64,000 nucleotides of DNA from Carettochelys insculpta (taxonomy: Eukaryota; Chordata; Testudines; Carettochelyidae), in contig NC_134144.1 of NCBI RefSeq assembly GCF_033958435.1, positions 7,186,010 through 7,250,009 of the forward strand. The letters run 5' to 3'. A program made the position numbers and the translations under genes. This document shows positions 47,640 through 59,378 of the stretch, piece after piece (positions within the stretch are counted from its first letter, which is position 1; every line of letters begins with the position of its first letter). Below the pieces are notes generated by a model. That model did not search any database. It was not told the origin of the DNA and saw nothing but the letters and a program-made list of their open reading frames with translations.

Positions 47640-48290
47640 ACCCGGTGGTAGACCCTTACCTGGAAGCTTCCAGAGCCTTCTAGAAGGACAGTATACTGGG
47701 TGGTGGGCCAAAGCACTTCTGTTCCCTGTCTAGGCCCAGACCTTCATTGGTCCGATAGGCCCTGTGCTCCCTATAAAAGGCTCCCCATCTGGTAGCAGGG
47801 GGGAAGGTTTTGGGAGGTGCACCAGAGGAGCAGAGCGAGAGCAGGAGTAGGAGTAGGAGCAGGAGCAGGAGCACAGCGAAAAGGTACCACAGGGAAGTGG
47901 CCCAGGGTGAGGCTACTACTTTGGGGCAGGGGTAAAGGTCCTGCCGGTTGCCTCTTGCTCTCATAGGGACCCTGGGCCGGAGTCCAGGGTAGAGGGTGGG
48001 TCTGGACTCCCCCCACTCTTCCCCTGAGGGATCACTTTACTGGAGCAGGCGCAGGCCTGCAAGGGGACTGGTATTATTCTCCCTGTACTGGTCCTGCCTA
48101 TGATGAGGATGGCTCGCTAAGCGGAGACCCCTGCCTTTGGAAGGGCCTGGGCAAAAGGGGGGCCTCCATGAGTCTCTGAGGCAGCACAGATCTGCCAGGA
48201 AGCGCAGGAACCCACAGAGGCTGACAAGGGACTTTGTCACAGTAGACACGGCCAAGGGGAGATACCCATCACAGAGCAGCAAAGCCTGAT
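47640..48290 (+). repeat. GC-rich retroelement-like LTR or 5' region with TATA box
   Basis: An inverted CCAAT box (ATTGG at 47746-47750) precedes CTATAAAAGG (47771-47780) at a spacing typical of a polymerase II promoter. It is followed by a purine-rich GAGCAGGAGTAGGAG tract (about 47830-47875). Then comes a GGGCCGGAGTCCAGGG / GGTCTGGACTCCCCCC inverted pair (47973-48013). The layout resembles an LTR or leader region of an interspersed retroelement. I see no gag or pol sequence and no clear terminal TG...CA repeats. It could alternatively be a host CpG-poor promoter, which I consider less likely. Confidence 0.45.
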
Positions 48291-48599
48291 CAAAAACAAA
48301 GGAGGACATTTAGTTTATGGATATATATTATTAAGAATGTTAGCAGCAGCACAACGTAATAACTTCTGAGGAGTTCTTAGCAGTTTAACCTTTAAAGCAT
48401 AACTCAATTACCTACGATATTTTGAGTAAATTTTTTTACAGTGTCAGAACTAAATCACTTCATGTGACCAATACTCATTCAAGATCCTGACCTGGGAATG
48501 CACAGTAATGTTTTCCTTTGTTTAAAAATTGTGATTAGTATGTTTATTAATGCCAATATTGAATGTTTGAAGCACAAGAGAAGGTTTTTAGCTTTCTAT
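48291..48599. other. Unique AT-rich spacer
   Basis: No recognisable feature. Confidence 0.5.
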
Positions 48600-48852
48600 G
48601 GCTGTGTCTACACCACAAAAATAATTTCAAAGTTGCTTACTTCAAAGTACAACTTTGAGGCTGAGCATCTACAGACACCCTATGTCAAAGCTGAACTTTG
48701 AAGTAGAGCACTACTTCATTCCCAGGAATGGGGTAAGGACTTCGAAGTTGGGCTGTGTACTACAAAATAAGGGAAAATACGTGTAGACCCTCTGCTGGCT
48801 ACTTCGAAGTAGTGCTTAACTTCAAAGCTAGTTCCTAGTGTAGATGCACCCC
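48600..48852. mobile_element. DNA transposon of the TTCGAAGT/GTCTACAC type
   Basis: Left GGCTGTGTCTACACCAC and right CTAGTGTAGATGCACCCC are inverted copies with mismatches. Inside, ACTTCAAAGTACAACTTTGA and GGCTACTTCGAAGTAGTGCT are palindromic words typical of the group. Left flank TAT is not matched on the right, so the duplication has decayed. Confidence 0.7.
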
Positions 48853-49804
48853 GTGTGGGCATGGCTTTATGAGAAGACCAGTTAAATCATGTGCAACAGT
48901 TTCATGTGCTAGTCACTCTTCAGAACCCATGTTACTCTTAACAATAGCGTTGAAGGAGCTCTTGTGTCTTTTAAACTGTTAAACTGTCAGTATTTCAATT
49001 AAAGGTATGAATATATAAGTACTTGTCAACAGGTACAGCCTTCGTGTTTATTCATCCAAGGACGAGAGCTACATATTTTAGCATCTGAATGATTATAAAT
49101 ATGTTTACTAGCTGTCAAAATCAGAGCTATTTAATTTGAGAATATCAATTCATATTCAGATATGTTTTGCCTTTTTTTTTCTTTCAAGCAACTACTGTTA
49201 GGTCTCCGTAACTTATCATTTGTAGCTCGCAGATTAAGGCATAATAAAGGACCATTGTTAGGGGACTAAAGGGCCTCTGTAATGTGCTTTGATTACTCTT
49301 GGGCAATCTTACGAGAAAAAAAACAGCATGATTACATACTGTTAATATATGGAATGTTATACATTCCATCAGAGGCTGCATTTTCTCATCTTTCCTGTTC
49401 CTACAGTCCTATAGCACGTGTGTCCAACAAAATGTGAAGTGCAGAATCAACACACAAACCTGACTCAATTAAAAAATGACTGATAGGTTTGAAGGACCTA
49501 CCTTCAAAATTAGTCTGTTTTGTGTCTGAAAACAAACCAATGTTAATAACGTATTAAATATTGGAAGGGAATTATACAGTATCCACTTGATTTTTCCCCC
49601 TTTGTTTTCTACCCTGCCATAATAAAACTTGCATTTGCTTAATTATCTTCTTACTACCTTGGTTTCATATGTGGCAAGGTGTGAAACCCAGATGGACAGA
49701 TTTTGGGGGGAAGGCTTTCTGAAGTCAACAATTGATTTAGTTTTCCTGATTTTGGAGAAAACAAAAGAGCAGGTAAATGTTGGTTGGTACAGGACAAACT
49801 ATCT
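48853..49804. other. Unique AT-rich non-coding DNA
   Basis: No repeat or gene recognised. Confidence 0.5.
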
Positions 49805-49937
49805 CCAGATCTGAGGAAATGGTTGGCCCCATGAAATCTCATCACGTAATAAATTATTTCGTTAGTCTTTAAAGTGCTACATGACTGCTGGTTTGCTTTA
49901 TTAGAATACAGGCTAAGATGGCTACCTCTCTGTTACT
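49805..49937 (+). mobile_element. Penelope-like 3' end, single copy
   Basis: GAAATCTCATCACGTAATAA, then CGTTAGTCTTTAAAGTGCTA, then ACAGGCTAAGATGGCTACCT and CTCTCTGTTACT. This is the plus-sense 3' tail of the element whose coding part is at the end of the window. Unlike the other copies it has no inverted partner nearby. It is a severely 5'-truncated insertion. Confidence 0.7.
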
Positions 49938-50117
49938 AGTCTGTATGGGACAGTCAAAATAGCGTAGTCATTCCAAAGCAAGAGGGCCATGATTGGGATA
50001 CCTTTTCTAACTCTGTTAGCATATTTTATATGAAAGGTTGTTTGGGGATTCAGTTCTCTCTCTGCCCCATGCTGCAGTTTTCCTTTCCCCATCATAAAAC
50101 ATATTATTACACTCATA

Positions 50118-50553
50118 GGCAATGTCTACACTAGCCAAAAACTTCAAAATGGCCATATAAATTGCCATTTTGAAGCTTACTAATGAAGCACTGAAATACA
50201 TATTCAGCACCTCATTAGCATGCGGGCATCCGCGGGACTTTGAAATTGACGCAGCTCGCCGCCGCACGGCTCGTCCAGACAGGGCTCCTTTTCGAAAGGA
50301 CCCCGCCTACTTCGAAGTCCCCTTATTCCCATGAGCAGATAAGAATAAGGGGACTTCAAAGTAGCCGGGGTCCTTTCAAAAAGGAGCCCTGTCTGGATGA
50401 GCCATGCGGCTGCGAGCCGTGTCAATTTTGAATTGCCGTGGCTGCCCGCATGCTAATGAGGCGCTGAATATGTATTTCAGAGCTTCATTAGTAAACTTCA
50501 GAATGGCCATTTGCATGGCCATTTCGAAGTTTTTGGCTAGTGTAGACATAGCC
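50118..50553. mobile_element. Full-length fold-back DNA transposon, 436 bp, ATA duplication
   Basis: Left GGCAATGTCTACACTAGCC and right GGCTAGTGTAGACATAGCC are inverted copies. The flanks are ATA (50115-50117) and ATA (50554-50556). The arms are inverted along almost the full length and meet near 50331 (CCCCTTATTCCCATGAGCAG / AGAATAAGGGG). It is clearly the same family as 18118-18538, with shared CTCCTTTTCGAAAGGACCCC. The 63- and 73-codon frames on opposite strands encode near-identical peptides because of the symmetry, not because of selection. Confidence 0.9.
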
Positions 50554-50560
50554 ATATATA

Positions 50561-50943
50561 GACAAGCACTCCTGTAGCACCTTAAAGACTAACAATTTTA
50601 TTGATTAGGTAATGAGCTTTCACCAATGAGACCCACTTCATCAGATTTGGAGCATAAATAAGAATCCAGGGTTTATATAGCAGAGCGGGGAAGGGGAGGA
50701 AGTAGTAGGAGGAGAAGAATGGGAAAAAAGAGGAGGGATTCACCAAATGGCACCCATCCCACTTCTTCCACAGGTCCTATTAATGAAAGGTGACTCCCCT
50801 GCAACCCCTGTTCTTCTTCTCCTCCTCCTCCTCCTTCCTTCCCCCACCCTCACTGGTATATAAACCCCAGATTCTTCTTTTTGCCCCAAATCTAATGAAG
50901 TGGGTCTTACCAAGGAAAGCTCATTACCTAATAATAGTGCTTT
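50561..50943. mobile_element. Penelope-like 3'-end inverted dimer
   Basis: Left arm, minus sense: CTGTAGCACCTTAAAGACTA, GGTAATGAGCTTTCACCAAT, GACCCACTTCATCAGATTTG, then AGAATCCAGGGTTTATATAG. Right arm, plus sense: TATATAAACCCCAGATTCTT, CAAATCTAATGAAGTGGGTC, AAAGCTCATTACCTAATAAT. Tails face outward. The hinge contains GA-rich sequence on the left (50680-50740) and its complement-like (CTT/CTC)n on the right (50808-50840), so the inversion extends deep into the 3' untranslated part. It abuts the DNA transposon that ends at 50553. Confidence 0.8.
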
Positions 50944-50989
50944 TTTTGTGCTGGTACTTGCTAGCACTGAGTACCAGCTCCTCGTTCTC

Positions 50990-51082
50990 TGTCTCTCTCT
51001 CTCTCTCTCTCTTTAAAAAAAAAAAAAAAGCACTACCTAAAGAATACAATTTTTTTTTAAAAAAAGAGAGAGAGAGAGAGAC
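50990..51082. repeat. (CT)n-poly(A) / poly(T)-A-(GA)n inverted simple repeat
   Basis: A CTCTCTCT tract (about 50990-51013) followed by TTAAAAAA is mirrored by TTTTTTTTAAAAAAA and (GA)n (51051-51080). Between them lie about 25 bases around GCACTACCTAAAGAATAC. The arrangement can fold into a hairpin, or form a triplex through its homopurine strand. Confidence 0.8.
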
Positions 51083-51665
51083 TACAAAATAGCACTGCGA
51101 CCTCTCTGAGTTTCTCTTTCTCTCGGGCCCCTGGCTCACCTCCCACATCGAAACACAAATCATAGCCAAACTCCGATCATATGCCAATGATTTACATCTG
51201 AACACTGTGTTTCATTTCGATATCTATGTCTCAGCTCTGGGCTAGACGCTCTTGGCAATTCCTGCCTCTGTACAGGTGATTTGCCACTCTTTGTAGGCAC
51301 TGAGATGTTTGGAGAGCTGTTAAGTTTGACATGGGCCAATGTCCTTGTTCACCAGTGTTAACACAGCGGAAAAAGAACTGTCTATGATGCCAATAATTGT
51401 TAATGATAGAAAAGTCCTATTAGCTCAGTCCTTTGCACTTCTACATTTAACAAACTAGTGCCCTGATCCTCTGCCAAGAACTACATTGTGCGTTCCCCTG
51501 ACAATATTGATTTTTATGGACACAGATCCACTTCATAAAATTTGCCCTCAAGTTTAGAACCATTTCAAAGCTTCCGCAAAAGTGGACAGTTGCTTTGTTT
51601 GTGCATTTGGGAGCTGAATTTACCCCAACACAGTAGGTAAGCTCTGGTAATAACGAGTGGTTGAA

Positions 51666-52033
51666 TTCACAGAATACTAGAACTGAAAGGGACTTTGAGA
51701 GGTCATCAAGTCCTGTCTCCTGTCCTCATGGCAGGTCAAGCACCATCTCTATCATCCCTGTGAGATATTTATCCAACTTGTTCTTATCATCTCCAATGAT
51801 GGAAATTCTACAACCATCCTAAGCATTTTATTCTAGTGCATTACTACATTGGCAGTTAGGAAATTTTTCCTAATGTCCAATCTTAACCTTCCTTGCCGCA
51901 ATTTAAGCCCATTGCTTCTTGTCCTATCCTCAGACGATAAGGAAGATAATTTCTCCCCTCCTCCTTGTTACACCATTTTAAGTAGTTGAAAGCTTCTATC
52001 ATGTTCCCCTCTCAGCTTTCTCTTTTCCAAACT
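51666..52033 (-). mobile_element. CR1 LINE 3' end, minus orientation
   Basis: CACAGAATACTAGAACTGAA, GGTCATCAAGTCCTGTCTCC, GCAGTTAGGAAATTTTTCCT, TAATGTCCAATCTTAACCTT and TTCTATCATGTTCCCCTCTC occur in the order of a CR1 3' region read backwards. 5'-truncated and non-coding. Confidence 0.85.
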
Positions 52034-54003
52034 GGTATGGTATAAAATAAATTACGAATTTATGGTATAATTGATATGAAGTGAAAAAGTTGACTCAACT
52101 ACAAAGACCTGCTAAATTCTTTTTTATAGGTTCACTACTATTAAGATTCATAATAAAACATATCCATAAATTAAATGCCCTCTCATTAGCCTCAGCTGTT
52201 CTGTGCTGGAGATTTCCATTGCATGTGCAAAGGAGTCTTTGAGTTTAAACATTTATTTGCATTGGCTTACTATATAACACAGCTTATTGTTGTCAACCAA
52301 CTCTTTTGAACCATAACCAGCACCTTTCTCTTGATCCCATCAATCCACCTGCCCATCTTGCCAGCTGCATCTACCTTTCTCAGCCTCTTTCCAACTCCCA
52401 GTTCTTGATGACAGACCTTTCTGGTTTGTTGTGCTTCATTCTGCCATTACCACCAGCACTTTCTGAAAATCACTTTTGTATATCTTGTCAGTTTGGGCAC
52501 TGTGGGACTTTAAAATATTTAGACAAACATTTCAGAACTCTTACTCTTTTATTTGGAGTTGCCACTTGGAAGAGAAACACATAGGAAAAGTTCTGAACAT
52601 TAGTTGTTCCATCAATTTTTTAAGTTAAAATGTGACTGGGAAGGAGCCAGCGTTTGAGGAGAGATATATCTGCATCTGTGCCACAGAGAACTGAAGCAAA
52701 GCATTAATACAAGGGGATATTCTCGGGAGATCTGTTCAGCAGAAAGGCACCGTGTTAGATGTAATTTGTTTATTGACGCTCTCTCCAACAATGGTGCGCT
52801 AGACCAGCAAACATGAGGAAAGTAATGAATCCTTTCCCTTTTAAAGTAATTATATTTGAACAGTTCAAATTAACCTGTGGTTTGAGGCTACTTCTTGGGT
52901 GAACTAATTTGCTGATGTAATGAGTTCCCTCAACTTGGCTTCAGCAGTTCAGGTAGAAGATGTATGCCTGTGCAGGCAGAGGAGAAAAGCTGTTATTTCT
53001 GTAAGTCAGATGTGGACACCAACTCCGGTTGATCAAATCTAGGACATACTGTAGTTAAAATGTCAGACAAATACAAACACATTATGTGGCGGGTTTGAGG
53101 AAATTGTTGTAAATAAATGGCGCGAACAGCATAGTTTGTAGGAGGGGGGGAAAAATCCAAGGATTCACTGATCGCTTTTAACAACAGAAATTTCTTCACT
53201 CAGCTGTCCCTCATTAGTGCCTGGAGTCTGATTCCAAGAGCCCACTGTTTGTCCTTGTAGGTAGTACGGTGGTTACATACTGATTATTATTGGGGATGTT
53301 ATCTCTGAATAGCATTCTACCATGCCCACTGTGTATCAGCCATTGTTTCATGTAGCTTCGAATAAGGAGGTGGAATGTGATCCTTGATAACTGGTGTGCA
53401 ATTAATAAATGTGTTCCACAGTTATAGATACCACGTTTGAAATACTGATTACCAAGTTGCTGATTTAATGCTGTTGCCAAGTCTGAATTTCAACCGTAGG
53501 TTGAAGGAAAAAACAAAACAAAACACCAACCTCTACATTAGTGTTTTTGGGAAGCTTTTATTTTCCTCGTATCATCTGAACTACATAAGAAAAATATGCA
53601 CTCTTCAAAATTAATGCAAAAGGGTTGATTGACATCCAAAATAACCATAGGGAGACTTTCAAAGACAGACATAGGAACTAGTCAGGAAAGGCAAAGGGAG
53701 CTTGGAGTCTATCTGCTCACTGTGAGTAAACATCATAGCTCTTCCTTCCTGTTGTTTGGCATGTACCTTTCCCTGAACAGGGGATTTGTTTTCCCTGTTT
53801 GAATGTGGCCCTTTTAAAAAGTATTCCAGGTTTTTGAAATACTGAGCTAGGAATTAATTAGTTATTGAAAGCAAATGTTTAGCACCTCTGATGTGCATTC
53901 TTGAGCATCTGGGATGGTGGCACATGTGGGTGAAGCAGATCTTCCTAAAATGTTTTGTTAGGAATAATTGACAGACTGTAAGACGAGAAAGAGATATATA
54001 TAT
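52034..54003. other. Unique AT-rich non-coding DNA
   Basis: No recognisable repeat boundaries. The 92-codon plus frame at 52306-52584 has no domain and no splice context that I can support. Confidence 0.45.
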
Positions 54004-54037
54004 GGGTAGACTGGCATGGCTATCTCTCTGTTACTGT
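54004..54037 (+). repeat. Isolated Penelope-like 3' terminal fragment
   Basis: TAGACTGGCATGGCTATCTC followed by TCTGTTACT equals the last ~30 bases of the Penelope-like 3' end (compare 49905-49937). Either a very short insertion or a remnant. Confidence 0.4.
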
Positions 54038-57000
54038 AGGTATCTGTGCTTTTTTGTGCTGAATGTCATATGGAGATTCGTACCTGGAGCCCCAAACTTG
54101 TAATTGAGCAAATATTTCAGAAAGACATTAAATCCATTTTAATTAATAATGTAAAATGGTGGAAAATCTATCACCTCTCTTTACTGACTTATTCTAATGG
54201 CTATCTTGTCATTAACAATTTGTACCTTGCTTGTTCAACTTCCTTCTTTGATAGAACATAGTTGGTTTTTCTTTTCCAACTGCTGTTGGGAGCGTAGTGA
54301 GTTTTCATCCAAAAAAACCATCACAGCTATGCCAAAGTCATATGGATACATTTCTTTCCAAAGTCATTGCTATTTGATATGGTCAATACTCCAGCTTCTG
54401 CTTCAGTACTGGAAGAGTCTTTCTTCGCTTTAGCTGGGCTACACAGGAGATATCCGAAATGTTCAGATCTATTTGTGAGCTTAAGCATCTCAGATTCTTT
54501 TACTCCAAGCAAAACTAGTCTCTTCCAGCTTGCATTCATAAGACCAGCACTCAACACTATTCAGAGCACTCAATGACATTTAATTCACAAACAAAATCTT
54601 TGTGATTTTTGCCTTTGCCAATAGCTGACATTTCTGCTGTGTTCCCTATTTTTAAGCACAGGGGCTGTTTAGGACCATGCTGCTTATACCCTATATACCC
54701 ACCTGGGATCCATTTTTGGGGGTGGGGCGGGGTTGTCTTGACTCCTGACATATTACCCCCTGACAGAAATAAGAATTAAACACATGAGAACCAGAATCCA
54801 GCAGAAAAGATGCCCAGGCAAGAAGACTATGGGTAGATGCAAAATACACATTCAGCTGGTCTCCAGATTGTCCTGCACTTCATTTTGAATGTGTTTTGAA
54901 TTGGTACAAATGCAGGAAAAATTAAACAAAATGCAATAAAAAGCCTGATCACTCCCAGGAGAGTTTATAGACCTCTTCCTCTGCTCATCTTTTCCCACTC
55001 TTTGAATTTCCACCATTTTTCCTTTTTAATAAGAAATCTCCACAAGACAAGACACCTGAAAAATATCTACCTCATTCTTAAGTCGCTGACATTCAGCTCT
55101 TTTTCTGTACCTGTTCCTTATATCTTTTATGGTACTGCACTTAGAAATGACTTTTTTTAAAACAAATAAGAGCTATATCACAGATCACTTAAGCTATCAA
55201 ATTTATTCGTTTTGGTGGCAAAGTTTCATCCAAGTTTTAAAGTGTTATTTTGTGCAAAGATAGAGTATGGAAGCAGACAGTTGTTTTAAAATTCAACAGC
55301 TATCTGGGAAGGAGGCTTCCCTCCCCCATACCCATTTTTTGTCTGAAAGGGATGAAGTAGATCATAATTTCAAAAATCATCCATTCATTTTAGAGTTGCA
55401 TTTTGTATTCAGCTGTTGAACACAAATGCACTTGAAAATTTTTCCTCCGGAGAAAAGAACTTTGGGGCACATTTGTATTCAGACCTGTCTGTAATCAAAT
55501 CTAGAGCTGAATACAAAGATGATTATGAAACAGAAGGGGAAGGTTTCTTCCCCCCCAGATGGTACACCTTACGTGCCACAGAAAATATTACCATTGGGGT
55601 GGTGACAAGAGTGAAATTTCTCTTGTGAATTTACACATCTATGATTTTGCATGAGCTCTGGACTTCTGTCATTTTTTTGTCAGCTTTTGTTAGGTCAAAT
55701 AAATGGTTGAGGGGCAGCGGGGAACCCCTGTTGATTTTCTCCAAAAGCAGTGAACCAAAGCTGCTGATCCTGCAATGATGCCTGAGTGGGAGGGCCTGGG
55801 TCCTCGGAAAGCACCTTCAGTGAGGTATGAATATACTTCTGCCTTCATACAAATGGACCTTCCCTGTTGTTTAGGCTTCGTGTTTTGCAAGCCGGAGAGG
55901 CTGGGTTTAATAACCTCTCCCTTCCCACACAACTTTTTGTGGGTTGTATTGCATGCATGTTTATACTCGAACATATAATCAGAATAGGTACAAAACACTG
56001 ACTATCTTTAGAGTATTGTAAATGCCCTATTTGATTCATCTTTTGATACAAAACCCTTCAATTCCCATTACAAATGCTAGAACTTTTTATAGATGGCACA
56101 CATTCTTGAGTTTCCTATCTCACATTACCAAAAAAAAAAGGGGGGGGGTGGGGAGGGGGGGAAAGAAAGCATCCTAGTGCCTTACATTAACTTACAATGT
56201 CTGCTTAGGTCTATTTAGTCTTAAATCATCCAAAAATAAAAACGTCTTTCTCTAAATTCAGTTAGTTCATCATTTGGGGATGCAAGGGGACAGGAGGTCG
56301 AGAAAACCAAGGCAAAATGCATCTAAATATTTGATTTGTTTCTTTTGGGAGTTCTCCAAACAGTAACTTACTTGGCTCTGTATTGTGTTGATTTTTCATC
56401 TAAAGAGTTAGAGTACTGTTTTAAAATTGGATTATCCTAATTGGAATCACGCTCCAGTAAGGATTTCAGGAAAAAGCTGTTTTTCTCTATTTTTTGTTTG
56501 CCTCTTTTCCAGGCACAATATGTGGAATCAATATCTGAGTGTTTTATATTGCATATTTTGACAGGGAAAGTTGAGATTCATAGTGTTGTGCCTTGACCTT
56601 TTCAATATTTTTTTTGTTTATTTTCATTTGTGAACATTCATTTTGCCCCCTGTGTCAAGTACTATTAAATTGTAAGGATGAGGATAGCTACTTATATCTC
56701 AAAGCTTAAATTCTGTTTTTGCCCTCTGATTTTAAACTTATACTTTGGCACTCTCAATTGCACATACAAAATAGCAAGCATGATTTAGGTGTCCCGCTAA
56801 TGCATTTGACATGGAAATTCTTCTTATGGTCGAATTCAATGAAATTGCAGTAGTTTCTGTTTAGGAACCACCATGTGAACGGTTTGCATGGTCTACTGAC
56901 TTCTCCTTGACAGAAAAGCTATGTTTTGTCGTAGGCAACTTCAGCATTATTGTCTGGGGAATTGTAACAATGACAACAACATGGAGGAAGTCAAGAAGTG

Positions 57001-59378
57001 GGTGGCAACAGCAGGACTTCAAAAGGAAATGTACCAAGTGAGGGGGGAACGATCCCAGCCCAGTCTTCGAATATGCCAGCAACATTAGAAGGAAGTTTTT
57101 GGCAGTGATCCCATGGCTGCAAAATAGTTTGTGTCAACAGAGGCTGCAATACCACCTAGTAAAACAAAGTCTTGGTTGAGACTCAGTTTGAGAGAGGCTG
57201 ACTGGGAAGGATTTAACTGACTGGCACAGCCTCTTGCTTGGAAAAAAAATTGCCATCAATTCTCTAATATACATTTGTGGAGCTGAATGGATTTGGGGTT
57301 TGAAAGGTTCATTAAAAGTATAAATGTACACACACAGTGAAGTACTGTACATGAAGCTCTATTTATTTACAGTACATCTAACAGACGCTGGTGCTGAGTC
57401 AAATCAGCCAGGGTTTAATCTTGTGATTCCAAACCTGATGCTTAAAGTCATACCCTCCAGAACGCTGTGGTTCTGAGGGAACATAATTCCACAGTATGAA
57501 GTAGGTGTCTTTAGTAATAACTGTAACCAGAAGAAATGGAGCAAACATAACTCATTCTCCCTAGAGTTTTAAAAGTGTAATTGGTCTACACTATTTTGTT
57601 CTGCATAAGGTGCCTTACTGTGGGTTCTTTATCAATCCAGTTATCAAATGGGACAGGTTTATCTCCCAGTAACTTGTCAATTGGGATACATTAGGACTGT
57701 TTTGATATTAGAGGATTGTAGCTAATAGGTAACCTCTGTGGTGTTATCCTCCAATATGATATTCAAGGGGCTAGAAGTCAGTGAAGGAGGTAGGACATTG
57801 AATATTTTAACGGACAACGCATAAGACCTGTTTGCAATTTATAGCTCAATTTAAAAGAGAGACTTTGATGCTCTGCCAATAAAATTGGCAGTATTTGTTA
57901 GGTACAGATGGTGCATAAGCCTTGGACAGCTGGTTCCCTCCATGCTGCCGCTTCATAGGACCATCTACCTAATACTCTCATACATGGCCCAGTTCATTGG
58001 GTAACCCAGGGAGGTTCTCACACAGGGCTTTGCGTTGGCCCTGAGGCACATGCAAATTAATCTGCATAGGACTGACTATAGGAGTTTCTAGTGTATAATA
58101 CCTCCCATTTCCTCATGTCAATTCACTTCCTGACCTCTCTTTTCTGCCTCTGCTGAGTGTGGCCCAATAGTTTTCTGCTTGTGATGTGCAAGCTTATGGA
58201 TTGCAAGTTGTGGTTTTCTCCTCGCAATGTCCTCTGTTTTGTGTCTGCAAGAGCACTGATTTTTTTCCTTCAAGACAAACATAAGGAAAAAGATACAAAG
58301 AAGACACTTGCCCAAAATGGGAAGTCAGTACAGCCTGCAATAAAGGTTAAAAGAGGGATTTCTAATCCTTCAAAACCAGATAGTATAGTTACAACAGAAG
58401 AACTTACAATATATCATAGAAGATCAGTAATTGCGGTGTAAATTGTCTATAGATGGTGCTAAGGACAAAGTATGAGGTTGGATGCAGGTGGAATTACACA
58501 TATTTAAAACAAACTTTTCATGGAGTATGTGCAGCTTGTAAAATGAGAAAGCAAAAGGCTACAGTTGTCATTAGATGAAACATTTTCCACATCAAAAACT
58601 TTTTTTTTCAAAGTGTGGTTCTCATAAAATGTAACAGTTTTATTTTTGCAAAATTTAGGAACTACAAGAATCACAATTTCTTTATTGTTCTGTTGGAGCT
58701 TTGCTGGTTTTAACTGCATGCAGAGATGAAGAAAGCCTATAAACGATGTCTTGTGCTTGACCTATGAAACCTGGGAGATGCTCAGCTTTTATTGTCATCA
58801 AGCAACAAAAAAGCCATTTGAAGGATTTTACTATTCATGTAAACCTACAACTCAGTGAAATATACTGCAGCATGGAATAAGGCTTTTTATGCATCTTATT
58901 TTCACAGAGGAGGAAGGAAGATCTTTGTAACATTTGTGAATGAATGCTAGATAAATTCCCAATAAACATCAAGTGGGGAGAGATGCAGCTGTGGAAGCTC
59001 TAAGCACTCTAGGTCTTGCTTCATGTCCTTTCACGGTATTCAAGATGATTGGCAGGTCAGGTCCGGACAATGTAGATCCTATGGTAATTCATAGGGCTGA
59101 AGGGGGGAGAATACTTACATGCATTAAAAGCAGAGGGGAGAAGACTCCTGACTCCCTAAGAATCCTTTAGTATACGAGGATTTTGTTTGCTTGACATCTG
59201 AATCCTTATGCAGGTAAAACGTCCACTGATTTTGCTTTGTACTTTACCTGTAGAGAGAGTGTTGATCAAGTTCTAAAAATGTTCTAGCTACAAACCTAGT
59301 TACGTGGTGCCTGAAATTAATGCAGTTTTTGGAAGGGTTTACTTCACCTGTTAGCCAAGCGGTCCCCGGCCTGTAATA
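54038..59378. other. Long low-repeat AT-rich region
   Basis: No gene or mobile element recognised over more than 5 kb, apart from the G-run listed separately. Frames of up to 102 codons overlap on opposite strands. It contains the fewest recognisable transposon traces after 12.2-15.2 kb. Confidence 0.45.
56130..56161 (+). repeat. Poly(A)-poly(G) tract with quadruplex potential
   Basis: Ten A, then nine G, T, four G, A and seven G. It has at least four guanine runs of three or more, so it could form a G-quadruplex on the plus strand. Confidence 0.85.
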
